From Streptomyces sp. NBC_01707 (GTDB lineage Bacteria; Actinomycetota; Actinomycetes; Streptomycetales; Streptomycetaceae), in contig NZ_CP109190.1 of assembly GCF_041438805.1 (NCBI RefSeq), positions 124,001 through 188,000 of the forward strand: 64,000 bases of DNA, given 5' to 3'. The position numbers and the translations under genes are program-made. The stretch's first letter is position 1, and each line of letters begins with the position of its first letter. A model generated the notes under the pieces. That model searched no databases. It saw only the letters and a program-made list of their open reading frames with translations, and was not told the origin of the DNA. Below, piece by piece: positions 48,453 through 58,005 of the stretch.

Positions 48453-48472
48453 GATTCGTCGCTGGACGAATC
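48453..48472. promoter_or_regulatory. palindromic operator between MFS and ArsR genes
   Basis: GATTCGTC-GCTG-GACGAATC is a perfect 8-base inverted repeat with a 4-base centre, 40 bases from the MFS start and 29 from the regulator start. It is the natural site for the ArsR-type protein to control both genes. Confidence 0.7.
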
Positions 48473-48501
48473 GGAACAACGTCCCGCGGTAGCATGGCAG
48501 G

Positions 48502-49479
48502 GTGCTGCGCTTCGAAGTCTCCGTCGAGGACCTTCTGCGCAGCCGCTTCGCACTGTCGCCCGCGCTGGACCTCTGCCTACTGCTGCGCTCGCTCACCGGC
48601 CAAGACCGGCCGCTGCCGCGAGCATGGGCCACCCGGCTCATGCCGGCCGTTGAACGGCTTCGCCGCGAGACCGAACTGGACGCCGCCCTCGCCCTGCAAA
48701 GCCCGCAAGGCGGACCGAACTTCGTCGCCCCGCCCCCGCGCGGCCTCAACCAGACCTGGGCAGACGACCTGGCCATGATCCGGGCAACACCGCTGGAAGC
48801 GGCCCGCCACGAATTCGCCACCACCGCGACCGGCCCGTTGGCCCGCGATCCCCGCGTACGCGCAGTGCTGGACTCGACGGACGCCGTCTCCAGGATCGCC
48901 GAGGCGATGGACCAGGCGTGGCACGAGCTGCTCGCCACGGACTGGCCGCAACTGCGCGCGATCTGTGAGCGCGATGTCGTGCACCGGGTGGGGGTGATCG
49001 GCGAACACGGATGGGCCACGACCATCGAGAGCCTGCACCCGGGCATCGCCTGGCGCGCCGGCGGTATCGAGCTCGGCTTCTTCCGAGGCGGAACAGTCCG
49101 CCTCGCCGGCGACGGTCTCCTGCTGATCCCTTCGGTCCTCGTCGGGAATATCGCCGCCCACCTGGAAGACCCCTGGCCCAGGACCTTGATCTATCCTGCC
49201 CGCGGCACCGCCGCCCTGTGGGGCGAACAGGAGACCGTCCCCCAACCGGACGCGCTGACCGCTCTGGTCGGCCGGGCCCGAGCCCGGCTGCTGTTGACGC
49301 TGGACGCCCCGGCCAGCACCAGCCACCTCGCCCGAAGCCTCGCCATGGCACCCGGCGCGGTAGGAGACCACCTCGCCATCCTGCGACGCGCGGGGCTGCT
49401 CGTCCGCGCCCGGTCCGGACGGGCGGTGCTCTACCGGCGCACCCCACTCGGTGAGGCACTGGTCGCCGGTTCGGACTGA
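48502..49479 (+). CDS. ArsR/SmtB-type transcriptional regulator with DUF5937 domain
   Basis: 325 residues. The N-terminal DUF5937-like region is VSVEDLLRSRFALSPALDLC, and a C-terminal winged helix reads ASTSHLARSLAMAPGAVGDH followed by ILRRAGLLVRARSGRAVLYRRT. There are no metal-binding cysteines, so it is likely to sense a small molecule rather than a metal. The GTG start is taken because the homologous region begins there. It is paired head to head with the MFS gene and probably represses it and itself through the palindrome at 48453. Confidence 0.8.
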   Translation: MLRFEVSVEDLLRSRFALSPALDLCLLLRSLTGQDRPLPRAWATRLMPAVERLRRETELDAALALQSPQGGPNFVAPPPRGLNQTWADDLAMIRATPLEAARHEFATTATGPLARDPRVRAVLDSTDAVSRIAEAMDQAWHELLATDWPQLRAICERDVVHRVGVIGEHGWATTIESLHPGIAWRAGGIELGFFRGGTVRLAGDGLLLIPSVLVGNIAAHLEDPWPRTLIYPARGTAALWGEQETVPQPDALTALVGRARARLLLTLDAPASTSHLARSLAMAPGAVGDHLAILRRAGLLVRARSGRAVLYRRTPLGEALVAGSD

Positions 49480-49488
49480 GGGCGCAGA

Positions 49489-50007
49489 TCAGCACTGTTT
49501 TTTGAGGCGCCGCCAGCAGATGATTGCGTAGCCGAGGGTGAGAAAGGCCTGGTGGATGTCAGCGCAGAATTCCCACCGGATACGCAGCCGACGAAACCAG
49601 CGCAGAAGTGCGAAAGCCGCTTCGACGACCCAGCGGTTCTTGCCCAGGCCGCTTCCGTGCTCGGTGCCGCGCCGGGCAATGAGCGGGCGGATGCCCAGCT
49701 CACGGACCTGACGGCGGTAAATGTTGTGGTCGTAACCGCGGTCGGCGTAGAAGACGTCAGGGCGCTGACGGGGACGTCCGCGCTTGCCGCGGATGGGCGG
49801 TACGGCGTGGATCAGGGGCAGGAGTTGGGTGACGTCGTTGCGGTTGCCACCGGTCACGGCGGCGGCCAGGGGTATGCCGTGGGCGTCGACAATGATGTGG
49901 TGCTTGCTTCCCGTCTTGCCCCGGTCCACTGGCGAGGGCCCAGTGGCGTCTCCGCCCTTCAGGGCCCGCAGGTGGGAGCCGTCGACGGAGGCGCGGGACA
50001 GGTCCAA
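49489..50007 (-). pseudogene. IS5-family transposase lacking its N terminus
   Basis: 172 residues give the DDE core: DRGKTGSKHHIIVDAHGIPL, FYADRGYDHNIYRRQVRELG, GKNRWVVEAAFALLRWFRRL and the closing IICWRRLKKQC. The N-terminal DNA-binding part should precede it, but the homology stops near 50012 at an abrupt junction. It resembles the fragment at 44961-45220. Confidence 0.75.
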
Positions 50008-50461
50008 GGAGCTCCCGGTCTACTACGTCTTCAACAACCTCGACGTGCTCACACCCCATAACGTACTGGTGACCGGCCGCACAGGCCCCTACGCACGCGC
50101 TGGCTCCGGCTCCCCTACCACCTCGTCGCTCTATCCCGCTCCCTCGCCTTCGACAGCGCCTTCGGGACCCCGCGCCCCTGCAGCGAACTACCGACCGCCG
50201 CCTGACAACCAAGCCTGCATGGCAGAGACTCGTCTACTCCTTCGAATCCAAGACGCGGGGGCGCGGCAGCACCTTCGATTGGCGCAGATCCTGGCCTGTA
50301 GTGCGTTCAGAACTTCTCAGATCAGCCCGTGGAAAGCATGCGTTTCGTCTTGGTCCCTGCCCCTGGGTATGCGGGACTCGGCGCGGTGCCTGGTGGTGCC
50401 TGCGACGGCCCTGTCCTGGCATTCCTTTCGGGTTGAGCGGCAGGCAGGATCGTGTGGGCGT
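50008..50461. other. gap after the IS5 fragment
   Basis: About 450 bases with no supported gene. The stretch at 50020-50080 reads ELPVYYVFNNLDVLTPHNVL on the plus strand, possibly a few codons of a lost gene. Confidence 0.3.
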
Positions 50462-53293
50462 CTAGAGGGTGGCGGGATCGCCGGAGGCTAGGGCGGAGGC
50501 AAGGTCGGTGGTGGCGGTCGCCTCCTCGATCCGTTCAGATTCGGCTACTTCGTGGTAGGCGACGAACCGGGTGCCGTCAGGCTGGAGACGGCTGAAGTAG
50601 TAGCAGCTGCTGTTCGATCCGAACGTTGTCGGGCGCAGCTTGATCAGTGGAGCTAGTCGGAGCGCGCTTCCGCTGTCGCGGGAGACGAGGTAGAGGCCGT
50701 CCTCCTCCAGGGGCAGGCTGGTCTGGATCCGCTCCTGTTTGAGCGTTGTGTTCGGTCCCATCGCCAGGTCTACGTCATGGTGGTGCACCCCGTTCCTGAA
50801 CCGGGCGCCGCCGGCGCGCACCAGGGGGAAGTCCAGCCAGCCGGAACCGATCAGGTTCCGCAGGGTGTGTATGTGGCCGGTCAGGATATCGAGCTGCTCC
50901 TTCAGGGAGTCGTCGCCTGTCGTCCCGGAGTGGCCGCTCCAGGTGTTGCGTCGTTGGATCACTTCTCCGAACAGGTTCGTGACGTCGGTGCTGAGGAGGG
51001 TGTCCAGGAAGTCTGGTGGGGCGTCGGCGAAGGCTGCTCGTGCTCGTGCCTGCTCGTCGGTGTCGGTTCCGGTCAGTGCAGTGCGGTATCTCTTGGTGAG
51101 GCGCTGCAGGATGATGTGCCAGATGCCGAGGGTGGCGCGCTCGGGGGTGATTCCCACGTCGTGGAACTGTGCGGCGAGGGCAGGGAGTTCCTGTTCGAGG
51201 CGTGAGCGGTCCTGGAGAAGGGCGGAAAGAACGACGGTGGCGTGGAACTGGATGGTGGCGTCCCAGAAGTGGAACATCTGGGCGTGGCGGGCGTGGAGGT
51301 TGTTGTCGCCTTTGGATTCGTACGCCCATAGGGCGCTGGCTATGGGGAAGGGCAGGCTGGCTGTCCATTGGGCGAGGTCTGCTGACGGGATGAGGCGGTT
51401 GGCCTCTCGGTAGATGTCGGAGCGCTTCTTAGGGTCGTTCCAGAGCTCTCGGTGCGAATCGATCAAGTGACGGCGGGCTGCTACCAGTGCGCGTTCTGTG
51501 CGGGCCATGTCCCGCTGGACGGACAGGTCCGGCAGGGCGATCAGGAGGTCGTCAGCCATGCGCCATGCCTGGGAGAGGTTGACGGTTCGGGGGCTGACGT
51601 AGCTGTCGCTGCCGGAGCCGGTGGCCGCTGAACGCAGGCGCCGGCCCAGGGGGGAATTGAGCCAGCCCGCAAGGTATTCGGCGTCCGTGTGTGTGTCCCT
51701 GGTCCGGAGCACGAGGATGCGGTTATCGGGTGCGGCTTCGCCTGGGTCCCCGGTCACTGCATCCAGATGGGGTTCGATGGGGAGGATGAGAGCTTGCTCC
51801 CCCGTGACGGATGACAGCATGGCGGGGCGGTCGGCGGATTTAGCCGAGGGGATGTAGGAGATGTGCTCGGTCAGCTCCGTCAGGCGGGCGGTCTTCCAGC
51901 CGAGCTGGGTGAGGTCTCTCAGTGCACGCGGAGTTCGGTCGGTTCTGAAGACGCGGTCCACGTCGAACCTCGTGACCTGTGAGTTCGGTATTTCCCTCAC
52001 GTCCGGTCTCGTCGTGGCATACCGGGTGTCGCGCCACGCTTCGGTGGCGGTGGTTGTCGGCAGGAGCATGGTCAGGGACGGTACGTCGCGTGGCTCGGGC
52101 TTGCCGGTGGCTGCGGTGGTGTGGTGGGTGACGGTGACCTGGCGGAAGGAGAGATCCTTTGCTGAGGCTGTTCTGCTGTAGGCCGTCGGCTTCTGATGCT
52201 TCAGGCTCCGAGCCAGCTCGTCGAGGGCTGCCCCGCTGATCGTGCGGTGCTCACGTCGGCGGGTGTCCCCGTCTCCGTAGAAGCCGCGGAGGTCGATGAA
52301 CTGCACCTTGTTCCGGCGCGACTTGGGCTTGTTGTTGGAGAAGATCAGGGCGAACAGCCGGAAGCTGGTGCTCGTGCTGAGCCCTTGGGGCAGGGCGACT
52401 ACGGCGTCCAGGAGGTCTTGGTCGAGCAGCCAGGTGCGGATCGTGGTACCGCCGGTGTCGTGCAGCGGCCCGGTGGCGGTGAACATAATGCCTCGGCCGC
52501 CACCCTCTGCCGGATCTCGAAGCTTGCTGAGCAGGATCTGGGCAAACAGCAGGGAGGCGTTCTGGGGCTGTGGAAGGCCGGCGGGGAAGCGTCCATCCGA
52601 GCGGGCGGCCTCTGCTGCACACCCCGCGAAGCTGTCGTTCCACGACAGGTTGTAGGGGATCTCTGCCACCGTGTAGTCGAATCGACGGTTGGGGAAGGCG
52701 TCGTGTTCGAGGGAGTTCGACCGGCTGAATTCGGCGTCGGCGCCGAGGAGTAAGGCGTGGGCCCGGGCGCGTTGGACCGTGGCCGCGTTGACGTCCTGGC
52801 CCGCGATGGTGGCAGGTGTTCCTGTCTGCTCAGCCAGCGCGTGTGCCGTATCCAGCGCCAGGGTGGCGGAGCCGCACGCCGGATCGTAGAGCTGCGTCGC
52901 CTCGGTGCTGGATTCGCGCTCGTATGCCGTCAGGGCGGTTCTGGCGATCTTCACCAGAGAGGTGGACGTTGTGAACTCTCCACGGTGGTCCGAGGCGGAG
53001 TAAGGCCGCAGCAGCATCCGGGCGTAGTGACGTATCTGGTTCGGGGTGTAGCCGTGCAGCGCCTGCTGCTCGCCTTGCAGTGTGGAGTCCAGCGTAGGGA
53101 TTCTGCGCTGTGCCTGTCGTGCAGCATTCTGCAGGTGGTCGAGCTCCGGCGCAGGCAGGCCCGTGGTCCGGGTTCTCCAGTCCACCGCGTTCCACAGCAG
53201 CATGTCAGCCATCTCGCTGACATCCATACGCCCCCGCAGGGAGTCAAGGAGACGCCACAGGCGCTGTTCGACCGGCCGCTGCTCTTCGGTCAT
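50462..53293 (-). CDS. N6-adenine methylase-like protein with HsdS-like C-terminal part
   Basis: 943 residues. The first part follows HsdM: a helical N-terminal domain, then motif I DPACGSA at 137-143 and an SAM-binding AGQDVNAATVQRARAHALLL. Where catalytic motif IV should read NPPY/F there is EIPY (211-214), followed by NLSWNDS. Later residues (YLAGWLNSPLGRRL, SQAWRMADDLLIALP, LSVQRDMARTERALVAARRH) look like a target-recognition half of HsdS. There is no restriction subunit next to it. Without the normal motif IV it may recognise DNA without methylating it; alternatively EIPY may be a tolerated variant. A small ribbon-helix-helix-like gene lies just upstream. Confidence 0.72.
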   Translation of the reverse strand: MTEEQRPVEQRLWRLLDSLRGRMDVSEMADMLLWNAVDWRTRTTGLPAPELDHLQNAARQAQRRIPTLDSTLQGEQQALHGYTPNQIRHYARMLLRPYSASDHRGEFTTSTSLVKIARTALTAYERESSTEATQLYDPACGSATLALDTAHALAEQTGTPATIAGQDVNAATVQRARAHALLLGADAEFSRSNSLEHDAFPNRRFDYTVAEIPYNLSWNDSFAGCAAEAARSDGRFPAGLPQPQNASLLFAQILLSKLRDPAEGGGRGIMFTATGPLHDTGGTTIRTWLLDQDLLDAVVALPQGLSTSTSFRLFALIFSNNKPKSRRNKVQFIDLRGFYGDGDTRRREHRTISGAALDELARSLKHQKPTAYSRTASAKDLSFRQVTVTHHTTAATGKPEPRDVPSLTMLLPTTTATEAWRDTRYATTRPDVREIPNSQVTRFDVDRVFRTDRTPRALRDLTQLGWKTARLTELTEHISYIPSAKSADRPAMLSSVTGEQALILPIEPHLDAVTGDPGEAAPDNRILVLRTRDTHTDAEYLAGWLNSPLGRRLRSAATGSGSDSYVSPRTVNLSQAWRMADDLLIALPDLSVQRDMARTERALVAARRHLIDSHRELWNDPKKRSDIYREANRLIPSADLAQWTASLPFPIASALWAYESKGDNNLHARHAQMFHFWDATIQFHATVVLSALLQDRSRLEQELPALAAQFHDVGITPERATLGIWHIILQRLTKRYRTALTGTDTDEQARARAAFADAPPDFLDTLLSTDVTNLFGEVIQRRNTWSGHSGTTGDDSLKEQLDILTGHIHTLRNLIGSGWLDFPLVRAGGARFRNGVHHHDVDLAMGPNTTLKQERIQTSLPLEEDGLYLVSRDSGSALRLAPLIKLRPTTFGSNSSCYYFSRLQPDGTRFVAYHEVAESERIEEATATTDLASALASGDPATL

Positions 53294-53509
53294 GTGGGGC
53301 CCTCCCGGGGTTGTAGGCGCGCGGAACCGGTGGGGCCGGCCCGTTGGCGGTGCTCGGCGGCACTCGCGAGAGGGATCAACTTAGCGAAAAGGGCGTGGTG
53401 TTGCGTCGGCTGGGCGCGTGTGAGTGGGGCTGCGTCCAGCAGTCTGGCCTCAGATCCGGAAGGAGCAACAGCTGACGCGGGCGGGACGGCACAGGAACGA
53501 GAGACGACG

Positions 53510-53707
53510 TCAGGACAGGTCGTCGGTGGGGCGGCCGCGCCGTAGGAGGTCTCGTAGGCTGATGCCGCGCCGCTCAGCGAGCCTGGTGAAGGCGTCCTGT
53601 TCGCGCTGCCAGGTCAGCGCCCGCTCGGTCATCGCCTGCCGAACGTACTCGCCCAGGCTGGCGGCGTGGGCCGTGATCGCGGCCTGCTCAGTCGGAGTGA
53701 ACTGCAT
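53510..53707 (-). CDS. small ribbon-helix-helix-like protein
   Basis: 65 residues. The start MQFTPTEQAAITAHAASLGE followed by YVRQAM has the strand-helix-helix rhythm of ribbon-helix-helix DNA-binding proteins (antitoxins or MobC-like). The C-terminal half is basic (LAERRGISLRDLLRRGR). It is 216 bases upstream of the methylase-like gene on the same strand and might regulate it. Confidence 0.55.
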   Translation of the reverse strand: MQFTPTEQAAITAHAASLGEYVRQAMTERALTWQREQDAFTRLAERRGISLRDLLRRGRPTDDLS

Positions 53708-53942
53708 CCGGTACCTCCCGAAAGACGGCCCGCTCCAGCGGCAGACCAGGCTTTGCCATCCTCGCGCAGCCGCCCTGACCGCCGCTGCGCGTCATCGTGT
53801 GTGGTCGTCAGCTACGGGGCAGACGCATTGTCGGCCGTGTTGGTAGCTTTCGATACTGTCCCTGCCGTGGCTGTCCCTTGCGTGCTCTGCGACGGGGCTG
53901 TGGTTCGACGGCACGTCTGGGTCCGCCTGAGGGGAATCTTCG

Positions 53943-55037
53943 ATGCATGCCGGATCTGGTAACAGGGGCAGCGACCGGGACTGGTCCTTCCGATACGCGG
54001 ATCCGTACGGGGGGTTCAACCCGTACGGATGGAACAATGCCGATCAGGAACGGTTCGCCGCGGTGTGGACCAGGGACGGTGATGATCTTGTCGATGCCCT
54101 GATCGAGGCGTACGGGGCGATGTGGCCCTGGGTATGTCCGCAGCGCCTTCTCACGCGCCTGCCGGCGCTCGCGGAGAGCCTGCATGATCTTGCTCTCCGG
54201 AAGCTGATCGGGCAGGGGCACACCTACCGGGACCGGTCGGACGCCGTGTACGAACATGCCGCCATGTACGGTCCCTTCCATGCTGCGCGTGCCCGGCGGT
54301 CCTGGCCGGATGCGCTCCCGCAGACCTGTCCCCTGTGCGCAGCCGTTTTCACTGCCGGGCAGCTCAATCCGTGGATCATCCGCCAGTTCGGACCTGCGCG
54401 CTGGTGCAAGCAGTGCTGCATGCAGGCCCGCAATGGCCACGGGGGTGCTGTGACGCCGCGCGCAGCCCGCCAGGCGCTGACCGCTCTCTCGACGAGCATG
54501 GGCGCCGCGCCCCCACAGGACTTCTGCCAGCGTCCCGTTCCTCTCGACCTTCCAACCGAACAGCGAGACGCCATCGTTGGAGCCATGGCCGCATGCCCGC
54601 CCGCCCCGACCCTCCGCAGCCTGCTGGGTGCCGGCAGCTGGATCGAGGTCCTGCGCACGACGGACATCGTCCCCGACGCCTGGCGCCCAGCCCGAGGAAC
54701 CTACTGCATCGCCGCGGACGGCCATCCATGCCGCTCCCTGGCCGAGCGCACCATCGACGACTGGCTCAGCCGCCACGGCGTCGAGCACCAGATCGAACCG
54801 GTCTGGCCGCCTCACCCAGAGCTCAACGGGCACGGCCGCCGCCGCGCCGACTGGCGGCTGCCCGACGGCACCTACGTCGAATACGCAGGCCTGACCAGCG
54901 ACGACTACCTCGCAAAGATCCAGGCGAAGCAGCAACTCGCCCAGCACGCCGGTATCAAGCTCATCGTCCTCACCCCCCTAGACCTGGTCAATCTGGCCGA
55001 GGTACTGGGAGTGTGGACCAGCAAGATCCGCACCTAA
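53943..55037 (+). CDS. zinc-ribbon protein with Vsr-like nuclease end
   Basis: 364 residues. An aromatic-rich N-terminal region precedes a zinc ribbon with Cys129-x2-Cys132 and Cys155-x2-Cys158. The last 110 residues resemble the DUF559/Vsr nuclease fold: SLAERTIDDWLSRHGVEHQI, RRADWRLPDGTYVEYAGL, YLAKIQAKQQLAQHAGIKLI. Asp in RADW and Glu in VEYAG have the place of the metal ligands. Homing or defence nuclease functions are both possible. It is a single gene on the plus strand, convergent with the endonuclease VII-like gene. Confidence 0.6.
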   Translation: MHAGSGNRGSDRDWSFRYADPYGGFNPYGWNNADQERFAAVWTRDGDDLVDALIEAYGAMWPWVCPQRLLTRLPALAESLHDLALRKLIGQGHTYRDRSDAVYEHAAMYGPFHAARARRSWPDALPQTCPLCAAVFTAGQLNPWIIRQFGPARWCKQCCMQARNGHGGAVTPRAARQALTALSTSMGAAPPQDFCQRPVPLDLPTEQRDAIVGAMAACPPAPTLRSLLGAGSWIEVLRTTDIVPDAWRPARGTYCIAADGHPCRSLAERTIDDWLSRHGVEHQIEPVWPPHPELNGHGRRRADWRLPDGTYVEYAGLTSDDYLAKIQAKQQLAQHAGIKLIVLTPLDLVNLAEVLGVWTSKIRT

Positions 55038-55301
55038 TCGTGCGGGCTGGCCCGCTCTTGGCTCACCCCTTCCGCCGTTCGGGAGAAGTCCATTTCACTG
55101 CCGTGAGCCAAAGGCCCCGCACCAGCGGGACGCGGCGTCGCGTCACCGGGACGCTGATGGCTGCTGCGCCAGTCAGCGTGGAGCTGTGCACGAGTTCGCC
55201 GAACCCGGCCCGGGGTCGTGTGGCCCTGGTGATCTCCGCGAACCAGCCGGCTCACCCCCGCAGCGAGCCCCGCCGGTATGCGATGGGGGGCTCCGTGTTG
55301 C

Positions 55302-56246
55302 TCAGGCTGCTTGCCGCCGTAGGTAGGCGATCGCCTTTTGGAGAACGTCGAGGTTGTCATCGAAGTGGCCGATGCCGAGGTTGCAGGAACGACACAGCAA
55401 CCCGCGGATCCTGCCGGTCCGATGACAGTGGTCGACGTTGATCTGGCTGCCGGTCTCAGCGAAGGGCCGGTCGCAGACCCCGCACCGGTCGTCCTGCGCC
55501 TTCAGCATCGCCAGGTAGCCCTCGACGGTGAGGCCGTACTCCTTCTTCAGGTTCTGTCTGAAGGCGACCGTGGCGCGGCACCGCTTGCAAACGCGGTTGC
55601 CGTCGCGGTTGATCCAGACGTTATTGCCGTCGAGTAGGTGGCCCTTGTAGCAGTGGGTCTTCTCCCGGTTGTGCGACCTGCGTTCGCGGGAGGCCGGGTC
55701 GATGCCCTGGGAACGCAGCTTTGACTCCCAGGAGCACTGCCGACAAGACCAGGCCCCGGTGACCGGGTTGGTATAGAGATTCTCTTCGTCCAGCGGATGC
55801 CCGTTGGCGCACAGGTCGGGCACGACCCGCTCCTTTTTGGGTGCACCGAACGCCTGCTCGCCGAGGTCGCGCCACAGGCGGGAGTGTGTGTGATTGACGC
55901 ACAACCGCTTGTTCGGGCAGTTACGAGTGAGCGTCTGGCCCTTCTTCAGGGCACCTCCGTGGTACTCGTACATCCATCGCTGTACGTAAACGAGCGGGTT
56001 CTCGCCGCGCTGGTACCGGTCGCCGTCGTAGTACCGAGGACGTCCGTCCTTGTCGGTGTCTCCGGTCCAGATCATGCAGCCGGCGTTGGCGAGCTTCACG
56101 TTGGCCATAACGACGGCGATGCTGATCGGCGGCTTCTGTCCTACGAGCTCGGTTGTTCCGTTGCGCTTGAATCGCCGGTAGCAGGGCTGGCACATGCCCC
56201 TACGAGAGGCGAGCTTGCCGCAGCCCGTACTGCACGTTTTCGACAT
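55302..56246 (-). CDS. endonuclease VII domain (HNH) protein
   Basis: 314 residues. The N-terminal zinc knuckle is CSTGCGKLASRRGMCQPC. The middle repeats NCPNKRLCVNHTHSRLWRDL and CANGHPLDEENLY/CYKGHLLDGNNVWINRDG resemble phage HNH accessory modules. The C-terminal recombination endonuclease VII domain is YGLTVEGYLAMLKAQDDRCG with CDRPF, then VDHCHRTGRIRGLLCRSCN and a closing helix. T4 endonuclease VII resolves branched DNA; many actinophage and Streptomyces copies act as free-standing homing-type nucleases. ATG 56246 is chosen as the start of the zinc knuckle. It is probably of phage origin. Confidence 0.82.
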   Translation of the reverse strand: MSKTCSTGCGKLASRRGMCQPCYRRFKRNGTTELVGQKPPISIAVVMANVKLANAGCMIWTGDTDKDGRPRYYDGDRYQRGENPLVYVQRWMYEYHGGALKKGQTLTRNCPNKRLCVNHTHSRLWRDLGEQAFGAPKKERVVPDLCANGHPLDEENLYTNPVTGAWSCRQCSWESKLRSQGIDPASRERRSHNREKTHCYKGHLLDGNNVWINRDGNRVCKRCRATVAFRQNLKKEYGLTVEGYLAMLKAQDDRCGVCDRPFAETGSQINVDHCHRTGRIRGLLCRSCNLGIGHFDDNLDVLQKAIAYLRRQAA

Positions 56247-56674
56247 GTGGGCCAGTGAAACAGCCTCGGCCCAGTGCGTGACGGGGAATCCATAAATCTC
56301 GTACCGTATTGAGGCCCCAGATGTAGGATCTGGTGCCCAGTCCAGTGGCCGCACTGGCGGGGCACCATCCAAAGCGCTGAAGGCGAAACACACACCGCCA
56401 ACCTCGCCCTTGAATGCCTGGACGGGTCGGCAAACAAGCACAGCGTCGCCCGTGCCTCCATAACGGTCCGCCGCGCGGCACAACTCATCTTCGTCAGAGC
56501 CACCCGCCTCACACCCTCCTGCTTGCCCCGGCCACCTCGCGCGAACGGGCGGAGCCTCACACCGCCATTCTCGGCCAAAGTGCCATAAGTGGGTTTTCCG
56601 ACTGGTCGCTGTGTCCAGGCTTCAGGCCAGGACCGGTGATTGAACGGCCGGTTGACGGCTAGGGGGATGGCTTG
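56247..56674. other. gap before the Pycsar-like operon
   Basis: About 430 bases without a supported gene. It should carry the promoter of the operon at 56675; no PafBC-type element or palindrome is visible. Confidence 0.35.
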
Positions 56675-57169
56675 ATGGCGGTTGAGCCGACGGAGACCGC
56701 GTGGCGTATTCAGGCGGCTGTTGCGGATTGGACGGCCAAGGCTGATTCGAAGGCGTCGTTCGCTCTGACAATGCAGTCCACGGCCTTGGCGGTTCTGGGG
56801 CTGCTGGCGACATCCAAGCGAGCGTCTGGTGATCTCGACTCCGCTGCCCCGCGTCTTCTGTTGTGGATCGGCGTGCTGCTGATGGTGGGCGGAGTCAGCT
56901 GCGCGGCTTGGGCTATCTCGCCCAACCTCCGCAAGGAACGACGAGGGCCGGAAAACGATGACGACTTCCTGTACTTCGGGCACGTCCGGCACCTGGACCC
57001 GGAGGTGCTGGAGGCCGCGCTGCGGAACAAGGACCCGTTGCCGTCGTTGTCCCGGCAGGTTGTGGTGATGAGCGAGATCGCCTGGAATAAGCACCGCCGG
57101 GTGCAGTGGTCGCTGATGTTGGCGGTCGCGGGATGTGCCGCCTTCGGCCTGGCGACCGTCGTCGGATGA
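56675..57169 (+). CDS. Pycsar-effector-like membrane protein (DUF5706/PycTM type)
   Basis: 164 residues; AGGGGG lies eight bases before ATG. The family signature W-x3-AD-x-KAS appears as ADWTAKADSKASFALTMQS at about 18-36, at the head of the first membrane helix. A second helix (about 67-87), a soluble part (YFGHVRHLDPEVLEAAL, SRQVVVMSEIAWNKHRRVQW) and a last helix follow. In Pycsar, such proteins are triggered by cCMP or cUMP from a class III cyclase and damage the inner membrane to stop phage. A cyclase gene lies two genes downstream, which supports the assignment. It is the first gene of a compact run ending near 61830. Confidence 0.78.
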   Translation: MAVEPTETAWRIQAAVADWTAKADSKASFALTMQSTALAVLGLLATSKRASGDLDSAAPRLLLWIGVLLMVGGVSCAAWAISPNLRKERRGPENDDDFLYFGHVRHLDPEVLEAALRNKDPLPSLSRQVVVMSEIAWNKHRRVQWSLMLAVAGCAAFGLATVVG

Positions 57170-57189
57170 CACACCAGGAGAGCACCGTG

Positions 57190-57894
57190 ATGAACTTCCG
57201 CTCCCTGGTATCCACCGACGTCTGGCGCGACCTGATCGACCGCGGTCGTCAGCGGACCTACCCATCCAAGTCTGTGCTCCTCGCGCAAGGCGAGTCACCC
57301 GACTGCGTGATCGCATTGGTCGAAGGCCTGGTAAAGGTCGTGCAGAGCAACGAGTGCGGCGACGAACTAACTTTAATGCTGCGCGGACCTGGCGAAGTCC
57401 TCAGGGAAATGGGTGCCTTACTTGGTCGTCCTCGCTCAGCCACTGTCACGGCGGCGCGCCGCTGTACCGGCGTGGTGCTGCCCGCTCATGCCTTCCGCGG
57501 CTACGTTGAGCGGCATCGTCTGGAGACGGTCATCTACCAGCTGACCGTGGAACGGCTGAACAGCCACGAGCGCCTTCGGGCAGACCTCGTACACCTGCCC
57601 CCTACCGGACGCGTGGCCCGAGTAGTGAGTCGTCTTGCGGACGAAGTCGGTCACCCCCAGGGAGTGACCGGCCTGCTCGTGGAGCTGGGGATGCCCCGCG
57701 CCGAGCTGGCCACCATGGCGGCCATGCGCCGTTCATCCGCACTTGCAGCCCTGGGCCAACTCCAGTCGGCCGGCATTCTCACGCTCGGCCGTCGGCGTCT
57801 AATCATCACGGATGTGGCCCGCCTCAAGGCAGTCGCCCGAGGGGAGGAGCTCCCCGGCGCCAAAGGCCGCGACGACGCCACACCTGCGATGTGA
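57190..57894 (+). CDS. Crp/Fnr-like cyclic-nucleotide-binding regulator
   Basis: 234 residues; AGGAGA precedes ATG at the usual distance. The N-terminal cNMP-binding beta-roll has LLAQGESPDCVIALVEGLVK and the phosphate-binding cassette region EVLREMGALLGRPRSATVTA, in which Glu and Arg needed for the cyclic phosphate are kept. The C-terminal part is a winged helix with LVELGMPRAELATMAAM and GILTLGRRRLIITDVARL. It begins 20 bases after the membrane effector and 111 bases before the cyclase. It could read out the cyclase product and control transcription of the operon. Confidence 0.8.
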   Translation: MNFRSLVSTDVWRDLIDRGRQRTYPSKSVLLAQGESPDCVIALVEGLVKVVQSNECGDELTLMLRGPGEVLREMGALLGRPRSATVTAARRCTGVVLPAHAFRGYVERHRLETVIYQLTVERLNSHERLRADLVHLPPTGRVARVVSRLADEVGHPQGVTGLLVELGMPRAELATMAAMRRSSALAALGQLQSAGILTLGRRRLIITDVARLKAVARGEELPGAKGRDDATPAM

Positions 57895-58005
57895 CTCACC
57901 ACACGCCCGTACCGTCCAACGCTGGACCATTCCGTTCTTGCCTCTCGACGAGCGTTTCCTTCGCCGTCATTCGCGGCGAAACACACGCGACGAGAGGAGC
58001 AGCAC

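Noticed and set aside
50462-53293. Complete type I restriction-modification system
   Set aside because: Only a methylase/specificity-like chain is present, with an altered catalytic motif and no HsdR gene in the neighbourhood. The helicase at 33841 is far away and of a different type.
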